Notes: a model not told the origin generated them from the letters alone. Positions 33,139-44,352 are shown, counted from the first letter of the stretch. The stretch: 64,000 bases of DNA from Symsagittifera roscoffensis (GCF_963678635.1 NC_087066.1:4340485-4404484); one strand, 5' to 3'. Translations and numbers: made by a program.

Positions 33139-33367
33139 TTCACAGGTTGGCAGCAAAATAGGTATAATCAACAGTTTAATTGGAGAGCGATAAAAGAGTA
33201 GTGAAACATTTTCTAGGTATATGGACAGTTAACCGCCTGTTGAGATCTGTTCTCGTAATATGACATCAAATGACATCGTGCTATATCCAATCACGTTCTT
33301 AATTGGAACCAAAAAATGGGAAGCGACTTCTCTTTAAAGTCAGAGTTCATTTATCCGGATTTTAACA
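33139..33367 (-). repeat. Copia family-1 LTR, second copy (left arm)
   Basis: 229 bp with the same ends (TGTTAA to CTGTGAAA), preceded by remnants of the family-1 3' internal region at 33368-33560. It abuts the RT fragment, so it marks a family-1 insertion in a family-2 element. Confidence 0.7.
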
Positions 33368-33716
33368 CTCCTCTTTTCAAATTAAGTACTACATCTTAGC
33401 CTACACTAGTCTGGAGGTTCAGCTTTACCATGTCCCATACGATGTTTGATCAGAGCATTATCACTTTTTTCTGTCCTAGCTCAAAAACCCTGATAAATTT
33501 GCCTGCTCTGCTTTTAAACTTCCTACTATTCCTTATGTTTGAACGTAAGTCATTAAAGCCTGCAAAAAGCGATTGTTCGTTTTTTCGATTTTGTTAGGAA
33601 CGAAGGCGTATATGAAAGCTGATGCAATATCAAATAAACTAACGTGAAATGAATATAGCTGATAGTAATTTTAAAAGTTCCATCGACTAGCCAAAAAGGT
33701 TATTTTTCCAGAACTC

Positions 33717-34019
33717 TCAGCTTTTTGGAATCAACCTACAAAATAATTCAGCCGTGATCATTTGGTCCACTGTCACTGAAACATATTGAGAAATTTTTAG
33801 GGATCTCGAAAAATCGCGCAACTTACTACAAGTGCGCGCAGCCGTTCGAATTAGTTTGTCTGTAGCTGGTAGGGCAAACTAAGTGGCCAAATCATTTAAT
33901 TTTGGCAAAACGGCACTAGTATCTGCAATAATCAGTCTAAATCTTTCATTGAGATCTGTTAAATGCTTCAAAACATTTCGGCCGTCTGATAGTCCCACTG
34001 AAAGAACATGGTTAAGCTC
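33717..34019 (-). pseudogene. Unidentified decayed coding stretch (left arm)
   Basis: One frame reads like protein on both sides of a single TAG: LNHVLSVGLSDGRNVLKHL, then FALPATDKLIRTAARTCSKL. It mirrors 37640-37945, which has the same stop. The arms differ here by exactly 3 bases in length. No family recognised. Confidence 0.35.
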
Positions 34020-34529
34020 TCAACGCTTCTCAATCTGTTCGTTATTTTCTGTAAAGGCAGATGCTCAACGTTTATATTGGTATTTTGAGCAAATCCAGTT
34101 TTAAAATCCAGTGAACTTATTTGTTCGCTTGAAACAAATTTCTTGGTCGGGCGCTATAAAACCTGGCGTAGTCTTAGATGAAACTGTGAGTTCGAAGAAA
34201 GACTCAATCATAGTTTTTTTGGTTTTTGCGTTCTTTTATCACTTGAGTACAGCAAAAAGACTAACAGATTTTTATGTTTGTCAGAAATTTTACATCAAAT
34301 TTTTTACTAATTAGCACGAGCAGGTGTTTTTTTTTTACTAATTATAATAATTTCAATTGAGATCAAATTATGAAATTGTCAATAAGAGTATTAAGTAATT
34401 TATGGAGCCTCATTTTAGCATGTATGATTGAAATAAACCAAATTTTCAATGTGATTTGAGCGTTACTTGCAGGATTAAGTTTGATGTGATAGGATTCAAG
34501 ATGAGGAGTTCATGCAGCGTTAATTATGT

Positions 34530-34990
34530 TGTTATTGAAAACAGATTATTTATGCTCGGTGTGGTTTTTTTATTCAGTCAGTTTTCGCCGATCGAAACAA
34601 CAATTTTCGACAAAATTTTTTTATACCCCATTGACGATATCAACTTCTTGAGTTCAGATGAAAAAAGTTCACCTCCGATTATTTTTTGGGATAGCTCTGG
34701 GGGTTTGCAAACTGCCAATTTGGCCAAGTTCTGGACTATATTTTGCGCGCTTTGAAGAATTTCTTCATATTGCTGATGGCGTAACGCGAATTATTTATGC
34801 ATCGCAAATTATCCAGCACAACAAAATGTTCCAAAATGAATTGAGGCTAGTTAATCAGACTGGTCATAAAAATTTTGTACGTATCAAAATTTCTCGCTGA
34901 TATTTAGCAAAGTTTATAGGTTTTCAAAATTTTTACCAAAAACTAATCGATTTGAATTAAAAGACAGTCAGAACATTCAGGGCTTTGCCC
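34530..34990 (+). mobile_element. Helentron-like copy G, left arm
   Basis: The body and part of the 3' hairpin (TCAGGGC-TTT-GCCC) are visible up to the gap. The 5' tip has lost TTCGCACTTTCG compared with the right arm copy (36635-37122). Confidence 0.6.
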
Positions 34991-35190
34991 NNNNNNNNNN
35001 NNNNNNNNNNNNNNNNNNNNNNNNNNNNNNNNNNNNNNNNNNNNNNNNNNNNNNNNNNNNNNNNNNNNNNNNNNNNNNNNNNNNNNNNNNNNNNNNNNNN
35101 NNNNNNNNNNNNNNNNNNNNNNNNNNNNNNNNNNNNNNNNNNNNNNNNNNNNNNNNNNNNNNNNNNNNNNNNNNNNNNNNNNNNNNNNNN
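34991..35190. other. Assembly gap (200 N)
   Basis: Cuts copy G of the left arm in its hairpin. The length is conventional. Confidence 0.98.
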
Positions 35191-36634
35191 AAAAGATGAT
35201 GCCTGGTTGTTTTGGGTTTGATTTTTAGTATCACTGGTTACAATAATATCTAAGATCAGTTTCCAGGGAATTGAAAAAGGCTTTTGAGTATGTTAAAAGA
35301 ATAAGCATTTGAGGAAACTTTTTGACAAAATATAATGACAAAATATTAGACAAAACATATCGGGCACGACCGCAGAATTGGAAAAAATGCTGCATTGAAA
35401 ACTATAACAGATTTATCGTACCATAATGTCATTTTACGCTCATTTTGCGGTCGCGATCAAATCGCGATCAAATGTTTTATTTTGGATTGTCTTTTTGATT
35501 TGTTTTTGACCCAGATTGATATTCCATGTTTTCTTGTAGCTTGTTCAACTTTTAATTGCTATTTTCCTCATAAACTGATTTATGATGCAAACTAAACGAA
35601 TCCAACGTGTTACTAACAAAAATTTCCAAGTTGTTGCTCAAGTATCAAAGCAGAAGGTTTCGAACACAGATGCCATTTTGCAACTTCGTAGAAAATAACT
35701 GTTACTCGATCACAAATTCCTTCTCAACTTCTAATGTTACGGGGATGCAATTCAGTTGAAAAGTTTAACAAGCAGTAGAAATTAGTTTGAAAATCAGAAA
35801 AACTCCTAGTAATTTCGGGGGCTGGCTATTCTTGTGATGAAAAAACCGGGCAATTTTTGTTCTAAAGGGATTTGACTTCTTTGCATCTAAGTTAAGAACT
35901 TATTTGGGAAAAGGTTGATTTTATTGTGCACGGAAAGTTTTAAAAAAGTGGGAAAAATAAAAAAGACAGAACAATCATAAAAAATAGAACAGGACATTGA
36001 TAAAGCTAACTGAATTTACAAGTGTGGAAATTGAAACTGAATTCACGCAAAAAATTTAAAATTGTGAGCTTAAATCTAGTTATAATGAAATCTGCGTAAA
36101 TCTTTAACTAATGAAATATGTTTCCTTTTTTGAAACTTGGTATATTCAAAATTTTAGAAATGTTGATATGGTTTTTTTTCTTCGAAAAAACATCAAAGGA
36201 AAGCATTCAAAAAAATTATATGCTTGAAATTGTCAACTATATATTTATACTTTTATATATAATTTCAATTAAAGTCGTCCAATTATTTTTGCCAAGTTTA
36301 TGAACAATTTCGACCAGTTGTAAAGTGTATAAACAAAAAAACTTGAAATTTTTGAATCCTTTTCCTTTCTATTTTTGCAGTTTTAACAATTTCATTCGGA
36401 CTTTCCAAAAGATGAAACTTATGTGCCCAGTCCGCGTTTTTCCTCAGACAAACTTCGAATTTTGATCGGCTCTTTTGACTTCCGAATAGAAAACTGATAC
36501 TATCTGAAATTTATAGCGTCAGTGTCTCTCAATAAGATACCATCCAGTTTAAAACCATCAATTTCAAAAACTAATCATTTATTCTAAAAAATTCAAATCC
36601 AAAATCTTTTCAATGCTATTTTAAAATTTAACAA
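35191..36634. other. Spacer of the inverted duplication
   Basis: Single-copy AT-rich sequence. Open frames of up to 66 codons look accidental. I see no gene or RNA. Confidence 0.5.
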
Positions 36635-37122
36635 CAAGACTTCTCGTATATCAGGGCAAAGCCCTGAATGTTCTGACTGTCTTTTAATTCAAATCGATTA
36701 GTTTTTGGGAAAAATTTTGAAAACCTATAAACTTTGCTAAATATCAGCGAGAAATTTTGAGTCGTACAAAATTATTATGACCGGTCTGATTAACTAGCCT
36801 CAATTCATTTTGGAACATTTTGTTGTGCTGGATAATTTGCCATGCATAAATAATTCGCGTTACGCCATCAGCAATATGAAGAAATTCTTCAAAGCGCGCA
36901 AAATATAGTCCAGAACTTCGCCAAATTGGCAGTTTGCAAACCCCCAGAGCTATCCAAAAAATAATCGGAGGTGAACTTTTTTCATCTGAACTCAAAAAGT
37001 TGATATCGTCAATGGGGTATAAAAAAATTTTGTCGAAAATTGTTGTTTTGATCGGCGAAAACTGACTGAATAAAAAAACCACACGGAGCCTAAATAATCC
37101 GTTTTCTTCGAAAGTGCGAACA
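36635..37122 (-). mobile_element. Helentron-like copy G, right arm (complete)
   Basis: 488 bp. On the minus strand 5' TGTTCGCACTTTCGAAG, 3' hairpin TCAGGGC-TTT-GCCCTGA and tail TATACGAGAAGTCTTG. Flanked by T on both sides. It belongs to the subfamily with CTTTCGAAG at the 5' end, with copies 1 and F. Confidence 0.7.
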
Positions 37123-37639
37123 ATTCCAACATAATTAACGCTGCATGAACTCCTCATCTTGAATCCTATCACATCAAACTTAATCCTACAAGTAACGCAC
37201 AAATCACATTGAAAACTTGGTTTATTTCAATCATACATGTTAAAATGAGGCTCCATAAACTACTTAATACTCTTATTGACAATTTCATAATTTGTTCTCA
37301 ATTGAAATTATTATAATTAGTAAAAAAAAAAACACCTGCTCGTGCTAATTAGTGAAAAATTTGATGTAAAATTTCTGACAAACATAAAAATCTGTTAGTC
37401 TTTTTGCTGTACTCAAGTGATAAAAGAACGCAAAAACCAAAAAAACTATGATTGATTCTTGCTTCGAACTCACAGTTTCATCTAAGACTACGCCAGGTTT
37501 TATAGCGCCCGACCAAGAAATTTGTTTCAAGCGAAAAAATAAGTTCACTGGATTTTAAAACTGGATTTGCTCAAAATACCAATATAAACGTTGAGCATCT
37601 GCTTTTACAGAAAATAACGAACAGATTGAGAAGCGTTGA

Positions 37640-37945
37640 GAGCTTAACCATGTTCTTTCAGTGGGACTATCAGACGGCCGAAATGTTTTGAAGCATTTAA
37701 CAGATCTCAATGAAAGATTTAGACTGATTATTGCAGATACCAGTGCCGTTTTGCCAAAATTAAATGGTTTGGCTACTTAGTTTGCCCTACCAGCTACAGA
37801 CAAACTAATTCGAACGGCTGCGCGCACTTGTAGTAAGTTGCGCAATTTTTCGAGCTCCCTAAAAATTTCTCAAATTGTTTCCCGTATGACAGTGGACCAA
37901 ATGATCACGGCTGAATCAGTTTGTAGGTTGACTCCAAAAAGCTGA
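37640..37945 (+). pseudogene. Unidentified decayed coding stretch (right arm)
   Basis: 102 codons with one TAG. Text on the two sides is LNHVLSVGLSDGRNVLKHL and FALPATDKLIRTAARTCSKL; upstream, in another frame, VEHLLLQKITNRLRS may belong to it. It lies between copy G and family-1 copia debris. It could be pol or another part of an older element, or a host gene scrap. Confidence 0.35.
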
Positions 37946-38296
37946 GAGTTCTGGAAAAAAAAACTTTTTGGTTAGTCGATGGAACTTTTAAAATTACTAT
38001 CAGCTATATTCATTTCACGTTAGTTTATTTGATATTGCATCAGCTTTCATATACGCCTTCGTTCCTAACAAAATCGAAAAAACGAACATTCGCTTTTTGC
38101 AGGCTTCTATGAACTTACGTTCAAACATAAGGAATAGTAGGAAGTTTGAAAGCAGAGCAGTCAAATTTATCAGGGTTTTTGAGCTAGGACAGTAAAAAAG
38201 TGATAATGCTCTCATCAAACATCGTAAGGGACATGGTAAAGCTGAACCTCCAGACTAGTGTAGGCTAAGATGTAGTACTTAATTTGAAAGGAGGAG

Positions 38297-38528
38297 TGTT
38301 AAAATCCGGATAAATGAACTCTCACTTTATAGAGAAGTCGGTTCCCAAATTTTTTGGTTCCAATTAAGAACGTGATTGGATATAGCACGATGTCATTTGA
38401 TGCCATATTACGAGAACAGATCTCAACAGGCGGTTAACTGTCCATATACCTAGAAAATGTTTTACTACTCTTTTATCGCTCTCCGATTAAACTGTTGATT
38501 TTACCTAGTTTGCTGCCAACCTGTGAAA
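38297..38528 (+). repeat. Copia family-1 LTR, second copy (right arm)
   Basis: TGTTAAAATCCGG to CTGTGAAA, with the purine tract AAAGGAGG before it and decayed 3' internal sequence at about 38100-38296. Mirrors 33139-33367. Confidence 0.7.
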
Positions 38529-38529
38529 C

Positions 38530-39195
38530 TTGCTACAACGAAACCTCTGTGGGCTGGGGCAAACAGGAAGAGACTGGTACCAGTCAATGAGCGGTCTTCT
38601 ACTTGAGGAGGGGTTCAGAAGGAGCAGCAACGACTTCTGTTTGTTGACGATGAAAGAAACAGATGGTGCTATGGTCTATATACTGGTTTGGGTAGATGAC
38701 ATAATCAATGGGTGCAGACGTCAAGACAAAAATGACAAGCTGAGAGGCCGTTTCTCCGAACGACTTACGATGGAAGACAGATGCTCATTGTCCTGCTTTC
38801 TGGGAAAGCATGTCCAGCAGTCTCCTAGGTCGGTAACTGCGAATCAATCACACCACATCAAAAACTCAATAACTGATTGGAGCGCTTTGGCCTTGTTGAC
38901 TGCAAACTAGTGGGCGGACGTCAGTGCACAATTGTCGAAGAAAGACTGCCTCAGAGGAAAACCAGATCTGCATCAAAATTTGTAAAATAAAATGTCATGC
39001 AGAAGAAAATGAAGCACATCGATGTGAAGTACCATTTTGCTCGAGAACGAAAGGAAAATGAGAAGTCGAACTCCAATATTGCCCTACCGAGCTCATGGAA
39101 GCCGTCTAAGCTGCAAGCAAACTTAATGTGGGTCAACATCGTCGGACATTGATGGGTTGCAGCCTGACATTGGACAAGACCAATTCAGTCTGAAT
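38530..39195 (+). pseudogene. Copia RT and RNase H fragment (right arm)
   Basis: 126 codons (38530-38910) with LLQRNLCGLGQTGRDWYQSM, the box VWVDDIING and LSCFLGKHVQQS. RNase H text (MKHIDVKYHFARERKEN) follows at about 39005-39060 in another frame. It mirrors 32494-33136 and shares its frame break, so the lesion predates the inverted duplication. It ends at the purine tract AATGGAGG before the family-2 LTR. Confidence 0.8.
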
Positions 39196-39200
39196 GGAGG

Positions 39201-39513
39201 TGTTGAGATCAGACAATTGAATTTCAGGCAGATTAATTGAAGAGAATCACTCTAGAGGTCAAAATTAATGAAATTAGTCAAAATTTGTCCAGGTCAGAAA
39301 AGATCAATTAGTGATCACTTTAATCAGTTAGTCAGTAATTATTTAACTGGTACTTTTGTTTTGCTTAAATTACCATGTCATTTTCTTTCCTTTTTCCAGT
39401 TTGTTCTTCAACAATCACTATATTTTCTCGCTTATGAGTTCAAACCTCAGATTCAATACTTAACCCCCAATTATTGAGGCCTAGATTCTTTAAGTCTATT
39501 TTTATCTTAACAC
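39201..39513 (+). repeat. Copia family-2 LTR (right arm)
   Basis: 313 bp, TGTTGAGATC to ATCTTAACA. Mirror of 32175-32486. Confidence 0.65.
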
Positions 39514-39754
39514 TTTTTTTCAAATTTTAGCACAATTTTTACCTTTTTTTTCAGAAACCAAAAACTGATTTTATTGAGCAGACGGAACAATCACATTTTC
39601 AGTTTCCATCAAGAAGTCTTGGAATACATTAGTAGTTGCTAACCATATCAATTTGCACTTAACAAAGCGTGAAAAAAATTTTTTTAAATAACTGGAAAAA
39701 TCTTTTTTTTTCTGCAAAGAATGTGGATTTTCAAATAATTAACATCCTTACATG

Positions 39755-39985
39755 TGTTAAGTTTCGTAGAAATGACCTCTCACTTTATAGAGAAGTAATT
39801 TTCTACTTTTTGTTTCAAAACAAGAACATGATTAGATATCGCACAAGGTTACGTGATGTCATATTACGAGATCAGATCTCAATAGGCGGTTAACTGTCCA
39901 TATAGCTAGAAAATGATTCACTACTCTTTTATCGCTCTCCGATTAAACTGCTGATTGTACCTAGTTTTGCTGCCAAACTGTGAAT
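39755..39985 (+). repeat. Copia family-1 5' LTR (right arm)
   Basis: 231 bp from TGTTAAGTTTCGTAG to CTGTGAAT. Preceded by ACATG. Full length, unlike its left-arm mirror. Confidence 0.8.
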
Positions 39986-40000
39986 GGTTATGCGCCCAGC
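39985..40000 (+). other. Copia primer-binding site (right arm, one mismatch)
   Basis: TGGTTATGCGCCCAGC: G to C at one position compared with the left arm and with the tRNA match. Confidence 0.75.
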
Positions 40001-40252
40001 TGTAAAATACGTGTCAGAAGTCAGGATTGACTGACTTAACAACAAATTTTGAGAGAGCAAGCTGTAAATTGTTGACACAATTAAAGTCACAAAAAGGACA
40101 ACCGCGGAAAAAGTCACAAAGGAGATAGTGAACTGGCAGATAGACAACAGAGCAATACAAAGAGTCATTGAGACAGGGCATTGAGACAATTCAGTGATCA
40201 GTGAAGTCTGGAGTCATAAGGAAAGCTGAAAAAAGCACACGAGAGAAAGAGA

Positions 40253-40262
40253 CACACACACA

Positions 40263-40325
<63 letters not shown>
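40253..40325 (+). repeat. AC/AG/GATA microsatellite in the copia leader
   Basis: (AC)n, then (AG)n with GATA units in the middle. Mirror of 31395-31472. Confidence 0.9.
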
Positions 40326-40326
<1 letters not shown>

Positions 40327-40687
40327 AACAGCGATAGATAGAATTTGACAAACTGTTCAATCTGATAAACTCAATTGATGTGGTGTTTTACAAATCTGTA
40401 GATATTTTTTCTTGCTTGGGGGGATCGTAATCAGTCGCTGCGAGATCTGAACTCAAGCCTGATTTAAAAAAATAGAAGTTTCACTAAATAAAACACTCCA
40501 AAATTTCTATTGTGCTAATGTATATTGCTATGTATGAAGTCTGTGAAGTAACCTTAGCTTTGCTAAATCGCTGATGTGTTATTCAGTACGCTTACTGTTA
40601 GGTTTTGGATAATACTTAGGTAATGAGATATTGAAAAGTACGTGGAACATAAGGTAATTGTTCAAAGCAATACGGTTAAGGTGAAAA

Positions 40688-41188
40688 ATGTCGAAGGCAA
40701 AGAGAATAGTGTTTTCACGAAAAGAAGAAGATTTTTTGTATTTTGCGGAGCAATTTGAGGCTAGAATTTTTCATCTTAAACTGAATAAAGTTATCAACAG
40801 AGAAGTGGATGAGAAAAATTTTGCACCCAGTGCTAGGATTAATGCTACTGTAGAGCAGAGAGAGGCATTTTTAAGAAAAGGGAGAGGAATTTTAGGTGAA
40901 AAAGAATTGCTTGTTTGGTATGAGTTTGTCCAAATTTTAGACTAAAAGTCTGTTTTGTTTTTAAGACCCTATAAAGACAAGGGAAGTAAGGCTTGGGAAA
41001 TTTTGTGCAAAAGGTTTAAAAGCGCCGAGAGACCTAGACTGCAGGAATTGATTTCTGATTTAACTTCGAAAAGAATGAAAGCTAATGAGAGTGTAGTCGA
41101 TTATTTTACTAGACCTGAAGAGTTGCAGTATAATTTAAATGAAGTAGACGAGGACTTAAGTGAAAAATGTCGAAGTCAGAGAGAATAG
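40688..41188 (+). pseudogene. Copia Gag N-terminal half, first tandem copy
   Basis: Frame 40688-40945 (MSKAKRIVFSRKEEDFLYFA to VQILD, TAA), then 40955-41188 in the same frame (FLRPYKDKGSKAWEILCKRF to EVDEDLSEK). It then runs into the second copy at 41167 through a shared GTGAAAAATG-like sequence, so the unit is 479 bp. The right arm alone has this duplication. Confidence 0.8.
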
Positions 41189-41892
41189 TGTTTTCAGGAA
41201 AAGAAGAAGATTTTTTGTATTTTGCGGAGCAATTTGAGGCTAGAATTTTTCATCTTAAACTGAATAAAGTTATCAACAGAGAAGTGGATGAGAAAAATTT
41301 TGCACCCAGTGTTAGGATTAATGCTACTGTAGAACAGAGAGAGGCATTTTTAAGAAAAGGGAGAGGAATTTTAGGTGAAAAAGAATTGCTTGTTTGGTAT
41401 GAGTTTGTCCAAATTTTAGACTAAAAATCTGTTTTGTTTTTAAGACCCTATAAAGACAAGGGAAGTAAGGCTTGGGAAATTTTTTGCAAAAAGTTCAAAA
41501 GCGCCGAGAGACCTAGACTGCAGGAACTGATTTCTGATATAACTTCGAAAAGAATGAAAGCTAATGAGAGTGTAGTCGATTATATTACTAGACCTGAAGA
41601 GTTGCAAAATAATTTAATTGAAGTAGTCGAGGACTTAAGTGAAAAGATGTTTGTGTCAATCATTCCTATAGGCCTACCAAAAGAGTTCAATACGTTTTGT
41701 ACTTTGGTTAAGCTTAGCAAAGATGATAGGAGTTTGAATGAAATTAAGAAAGGTTTGTTAAACTTTGAAAGTGATCATAGGAATGAGCAGGAGGAGACTG
41801 AACATTCGTTTATTTCTAGAACAAAAACATGTTTTAGGTGCAATAAGACAGGACACATAGCAGCTCATTGTAGATCTAAGTTAGTGAATTAG
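41167..41892 (+). pseudogene. Copia Gag, second tandem copy, with first zinc knuckle
   Basis: 41167-41424 repeats the N-terminal part (MSKSERIVFSGKEEDFLYFA to VQILD, TAA). 41434-41892 carries the C-terminal half to CFRCNKTGHIAAHC and stops at LVN with TAG. The second knuckle (CFRCLEIEHIARNC) and the protease region (IDSGAT followed by a stop) continue at 41893-42120 with new lesions compared with the left arm. Confidence 0.8.
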
Positions 41893-42120
41893 GTCAACCA
41901 GTCATCTAGTGATAGACCTCCTGTGAAATGTTTCAGGTGCTTAGAAATAGAACACATAGCTAGGAATTGTAAGAAGGAATTCGAGAGAAAAAGCGTGAGA
42001 GAAGACCAGCTGTTGGCTGAAACAAAAAAAAATTATTGTAGCTTTTACAACTCGACTAACCTAGTTATAGGTAACCTAGTAATAGATTCAGGCGCAACTT
42101 GAAGTATGATAAAGTATAAG

Positions 42121-42746
42121 AAATTGTTTTTTGAGCTGGACCAGAATTAGCGAAACTGTTGAAAACGCTAACAAAACGGAGTCTAAGGTTTTAGGTACAA
42201 GAAGAGTTGAGTTTTTTGTGAAAGATTGTCAAGGAAAATCGAAAAAAGTTTCAATGAGTGATTGTTTCTATGTACCAGAAAACTCAGAAAATTCAGTGTC
42301 CGTCTAAAAACTTACAAGAAGAGGAGCTAAAGTACTTTTTTGGAGAAAGGTCATGTTTTGAGCAAGGAAATGGGACTTGTTATCCACTTAGTGAGCGAGG
42401 TAGTCTATTCATTTGGAAAATAATAGGATTTGGAAATCACAAAAATTAAGTGTTGAGAAAACAATTCTTCAGAGTTCAGAGTAAGTAAGACTTATTTTGC
42501 AGAGAAACAGAAGAGAAGAATTTCAGTGTGCAAAATGATTACTTGAAAAAAGACGGTGATATAAGGAAAGAAGTTGAGCTGAAAAATGAACCTAGAGCCC
42601 ATCCAAAATATAAAACGTCATTAGATGAACGAGGTAAGGAGGAGCCGAGAAACTTATGTGACGTTGAGAAGTTTCAGAGTATGGACATGAAGTTAGGTTC
42701 AAAGCTAAGGGAGCGTAAGAATTTGAAAGCAGAGCAGATAAATTGA
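42121..42746 (+). pseudogene. Copia pre-integrase region and hydrophilic segment (right arm)
   Basis: Frames hold VEFFVKDCQGKSKKVSMSD, a C-FYVPENSEN stretch, then ERSCFEQGNGTCYPLSERGS (typical of the copia GAG-pre-integrase domain before the zinc module). 42528-42746 holds the charged segment NDYLKKDGDIRKEVELKN. The integrase catalytic core is absent. Confidence 0.6.
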
Positions 42747-42872
42747 TACGGATATTTGACTTAGGGCAGAAAAAAGTGATATTGCTCTTAACAAACATCG
42801 TATGGGACATGGTGAAACTGAGCCTCCAGACTAGTGTAGGCTATGATTTAGTACTTATTTTGAAAGGAGGCG

Positions 42873-43130
42873 TGTTAAGTTTCGGAGAAATGACCTCTCA
42901 CTTTATAGAGAAGTCAATTCCCACTTTTTTTTTCAAAATCAGAACATGATTGGATATCGCACAATGTCACGCGATATCGCGCAATGTCACATCACGAGAT
43001 CAGATCTCAACAGGCGATTAACTTTCCATATATAAATAGAACAAATATATATAGAAGTTGATTTACTACTCTTTTATCGCTCGTTAATTAAGATGTTGAT
43101 TATACCTAGTTTTGTTGCCAACCTGTGAAA
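42873..43130 (+). repeat. Copia family-1 3' LTR (right arm)
   Basis: 258 bp, TGTTAAGTTTCGGAG to CCAACCTGTGAAA, followed by ACATG. Confidence 0.8.
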
Positions 43131-43135
43131 ACATG

Positions 43136-43860
43136 ACGTTTTTTTTGCAATTTTCAGGGCCTCGCCATTTTTTCACTGAATGGTAAACTTTTTTCACTCA
43201 ATTTTTGCACCGTAACCCAAAACTCAATCCGAACGAGCATTTCATCCGCATGTTCACTATCCTCCATCAACTCCTCACCCCCCCCCCCTTTACTCCCACA
43301 CCAAACCATGACCCCGACCCTACAATATCCCCAGTTTACCGCTTCATCCCCCTTTTAACACCCACAACCGCATTAATCCCCCACGCTCAACATAGAGAAA
43401 GGACAGAAGTTAATCGTAGGAGAAGGTAAAAGGTAATTGCTGTTGGGTAGGGGAAAATAATGATGGGGGGTTGGGGATGGTTGCGCGACATTGTCGGCTG
43501 GCAAAAAAAACTGAAGTCAATAGCAAACAAAAAATGTAAACTCAATTGAGTTTAGAAAAATGTGAAATTGAGTGAGAAAAGAAAATAACTAATCTGAGTT
43601 TGAAATGGTAACGAACAAATAAAGGCGCCCACAAAAAGAAATTCAAAGTTGAATTATCAAATCTTATTTTAGAAATGATTAAAATGGATAACATTCCTTC
43701 CAAAAAAATTGAAATAAGTTGAAATTAATCGACTAATGTCGATTAGGAATGGATTATTGTTACTTACAGGTTACAGTCCATGTAATATCACACTCCATTT
43801 TGAATCATTTTAAACCGATTGTTTTGGAATTTTAGAGAGACAGGCAAAAAACATTCAATA
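43136..43860. other. Arm segment without a gene (right)
   Basis: Mirrors 28335-29069. C-run near 43278-43287. Nothing coding recognised. Confidence 0.5.
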
Positions 43861-44352
43861 CATGACTGCTCATATGTCAGGGCACAGCCCTGAATGATCC
43901 GACTGTTCCGTAATTCATATCGAATAGTTTTTGAGAAAAAAATATTAAAAATCTATAAATTTTGGACAAAATAAAAGTGTGAAGTTTTTGAGTCGTACAA
44001 AATTAATACGACCAATTAGCTAGCCTCAATTTATTTTGGAACGATTTTGTTTTGCGGGACACTAGGCGGCGCATAAAAAATTCGCGTAAGCCTCTAATCA
44101 TTATGAATAAACTCTTCAAAGCGCGCATAATTTAGTCCAGAAAATGACCAATTGGGCAATTTTCAAACCCCCAAAACTCTACAAAAAATAATCGGATGTG
44201 AAATATCTATTTACATCTGTACTCAGGAAGTCGATATCTTCATTGGAGTATAAAAAATTGTGTTGAAATATATTATCTTGAACGGTGAAAATCGACTGAG
44301 TCAAAAAACCACACCAAACATAAATATTCCGTTTTCTTCGAAAGTCGGATCA
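43861..44352 (-). mobile_element. Helentron-like copy F, right arm (complete)
   Basis: 492 bp. Minus strand 5' TGATCCGACTTTCGAAG, 3' hairpin TCAGGGC-ACA/TGT loop-GCCCTGA, tail CATATGAGCAGTCATG; T on both sides. The inverted duplication ends inside it, about 87 bases from its 5' tip. Confidence 0.7.

Larger units (their letters stand above)
27930..34990 (+). repeat. Left arm of a large inverted duplication
   Basis: Pairs with 36654-44265. Anchors: 27930-27936 with 44259-44265, 28331-28334 with 43861-43864, 34314-34320 with 37339-37345, 34980-34990 with 36654-36664. The coordinate sums are 72195 at the outside and 71659-71644 at the inside; most of the difference is a 479-bp tandem duplication in the right arm. 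Sampled stretches are near-identical with scattered substitutions and indels. The inner end is hidden by the 200-N gap. Confidence 0.9.
39755..43130 (+). mobile_element. Copia family-1 element, internally deleted (right arm)
   Basis: 3.4 kb between the duplicated pentamers ACATG (39750-39754 and 43131-43135), which fix its ends. It has a 5' LTR, primer site, leader, gag (with an internal tandem duplication), two zinc knuckles, a decayed protease and pre-integrase region, the hydrophilic segment, the purine tract AAAGGAGGCG and the 3' LTR. It lacks integrase core, RT and RNase H. Confidence 0.85.
36654..44265 (-). repeat. Right arm of the inverted duplication
   Basis: Reverse complement of 27930-34990 with small differences. 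The largest is the tandem gag duplication at 40688-41646. The right arm keeps a full 5' LTR and full copies F and G, so it is the better preserved side. Confidence 0.9.

Noticed and set aside
37345-37548. 67-codon frame kept in both arms (also 34111-34314)
   Set aside because: Conservation follows from the inverted duplication, and it is antisense to the better coding-like frame nearby.
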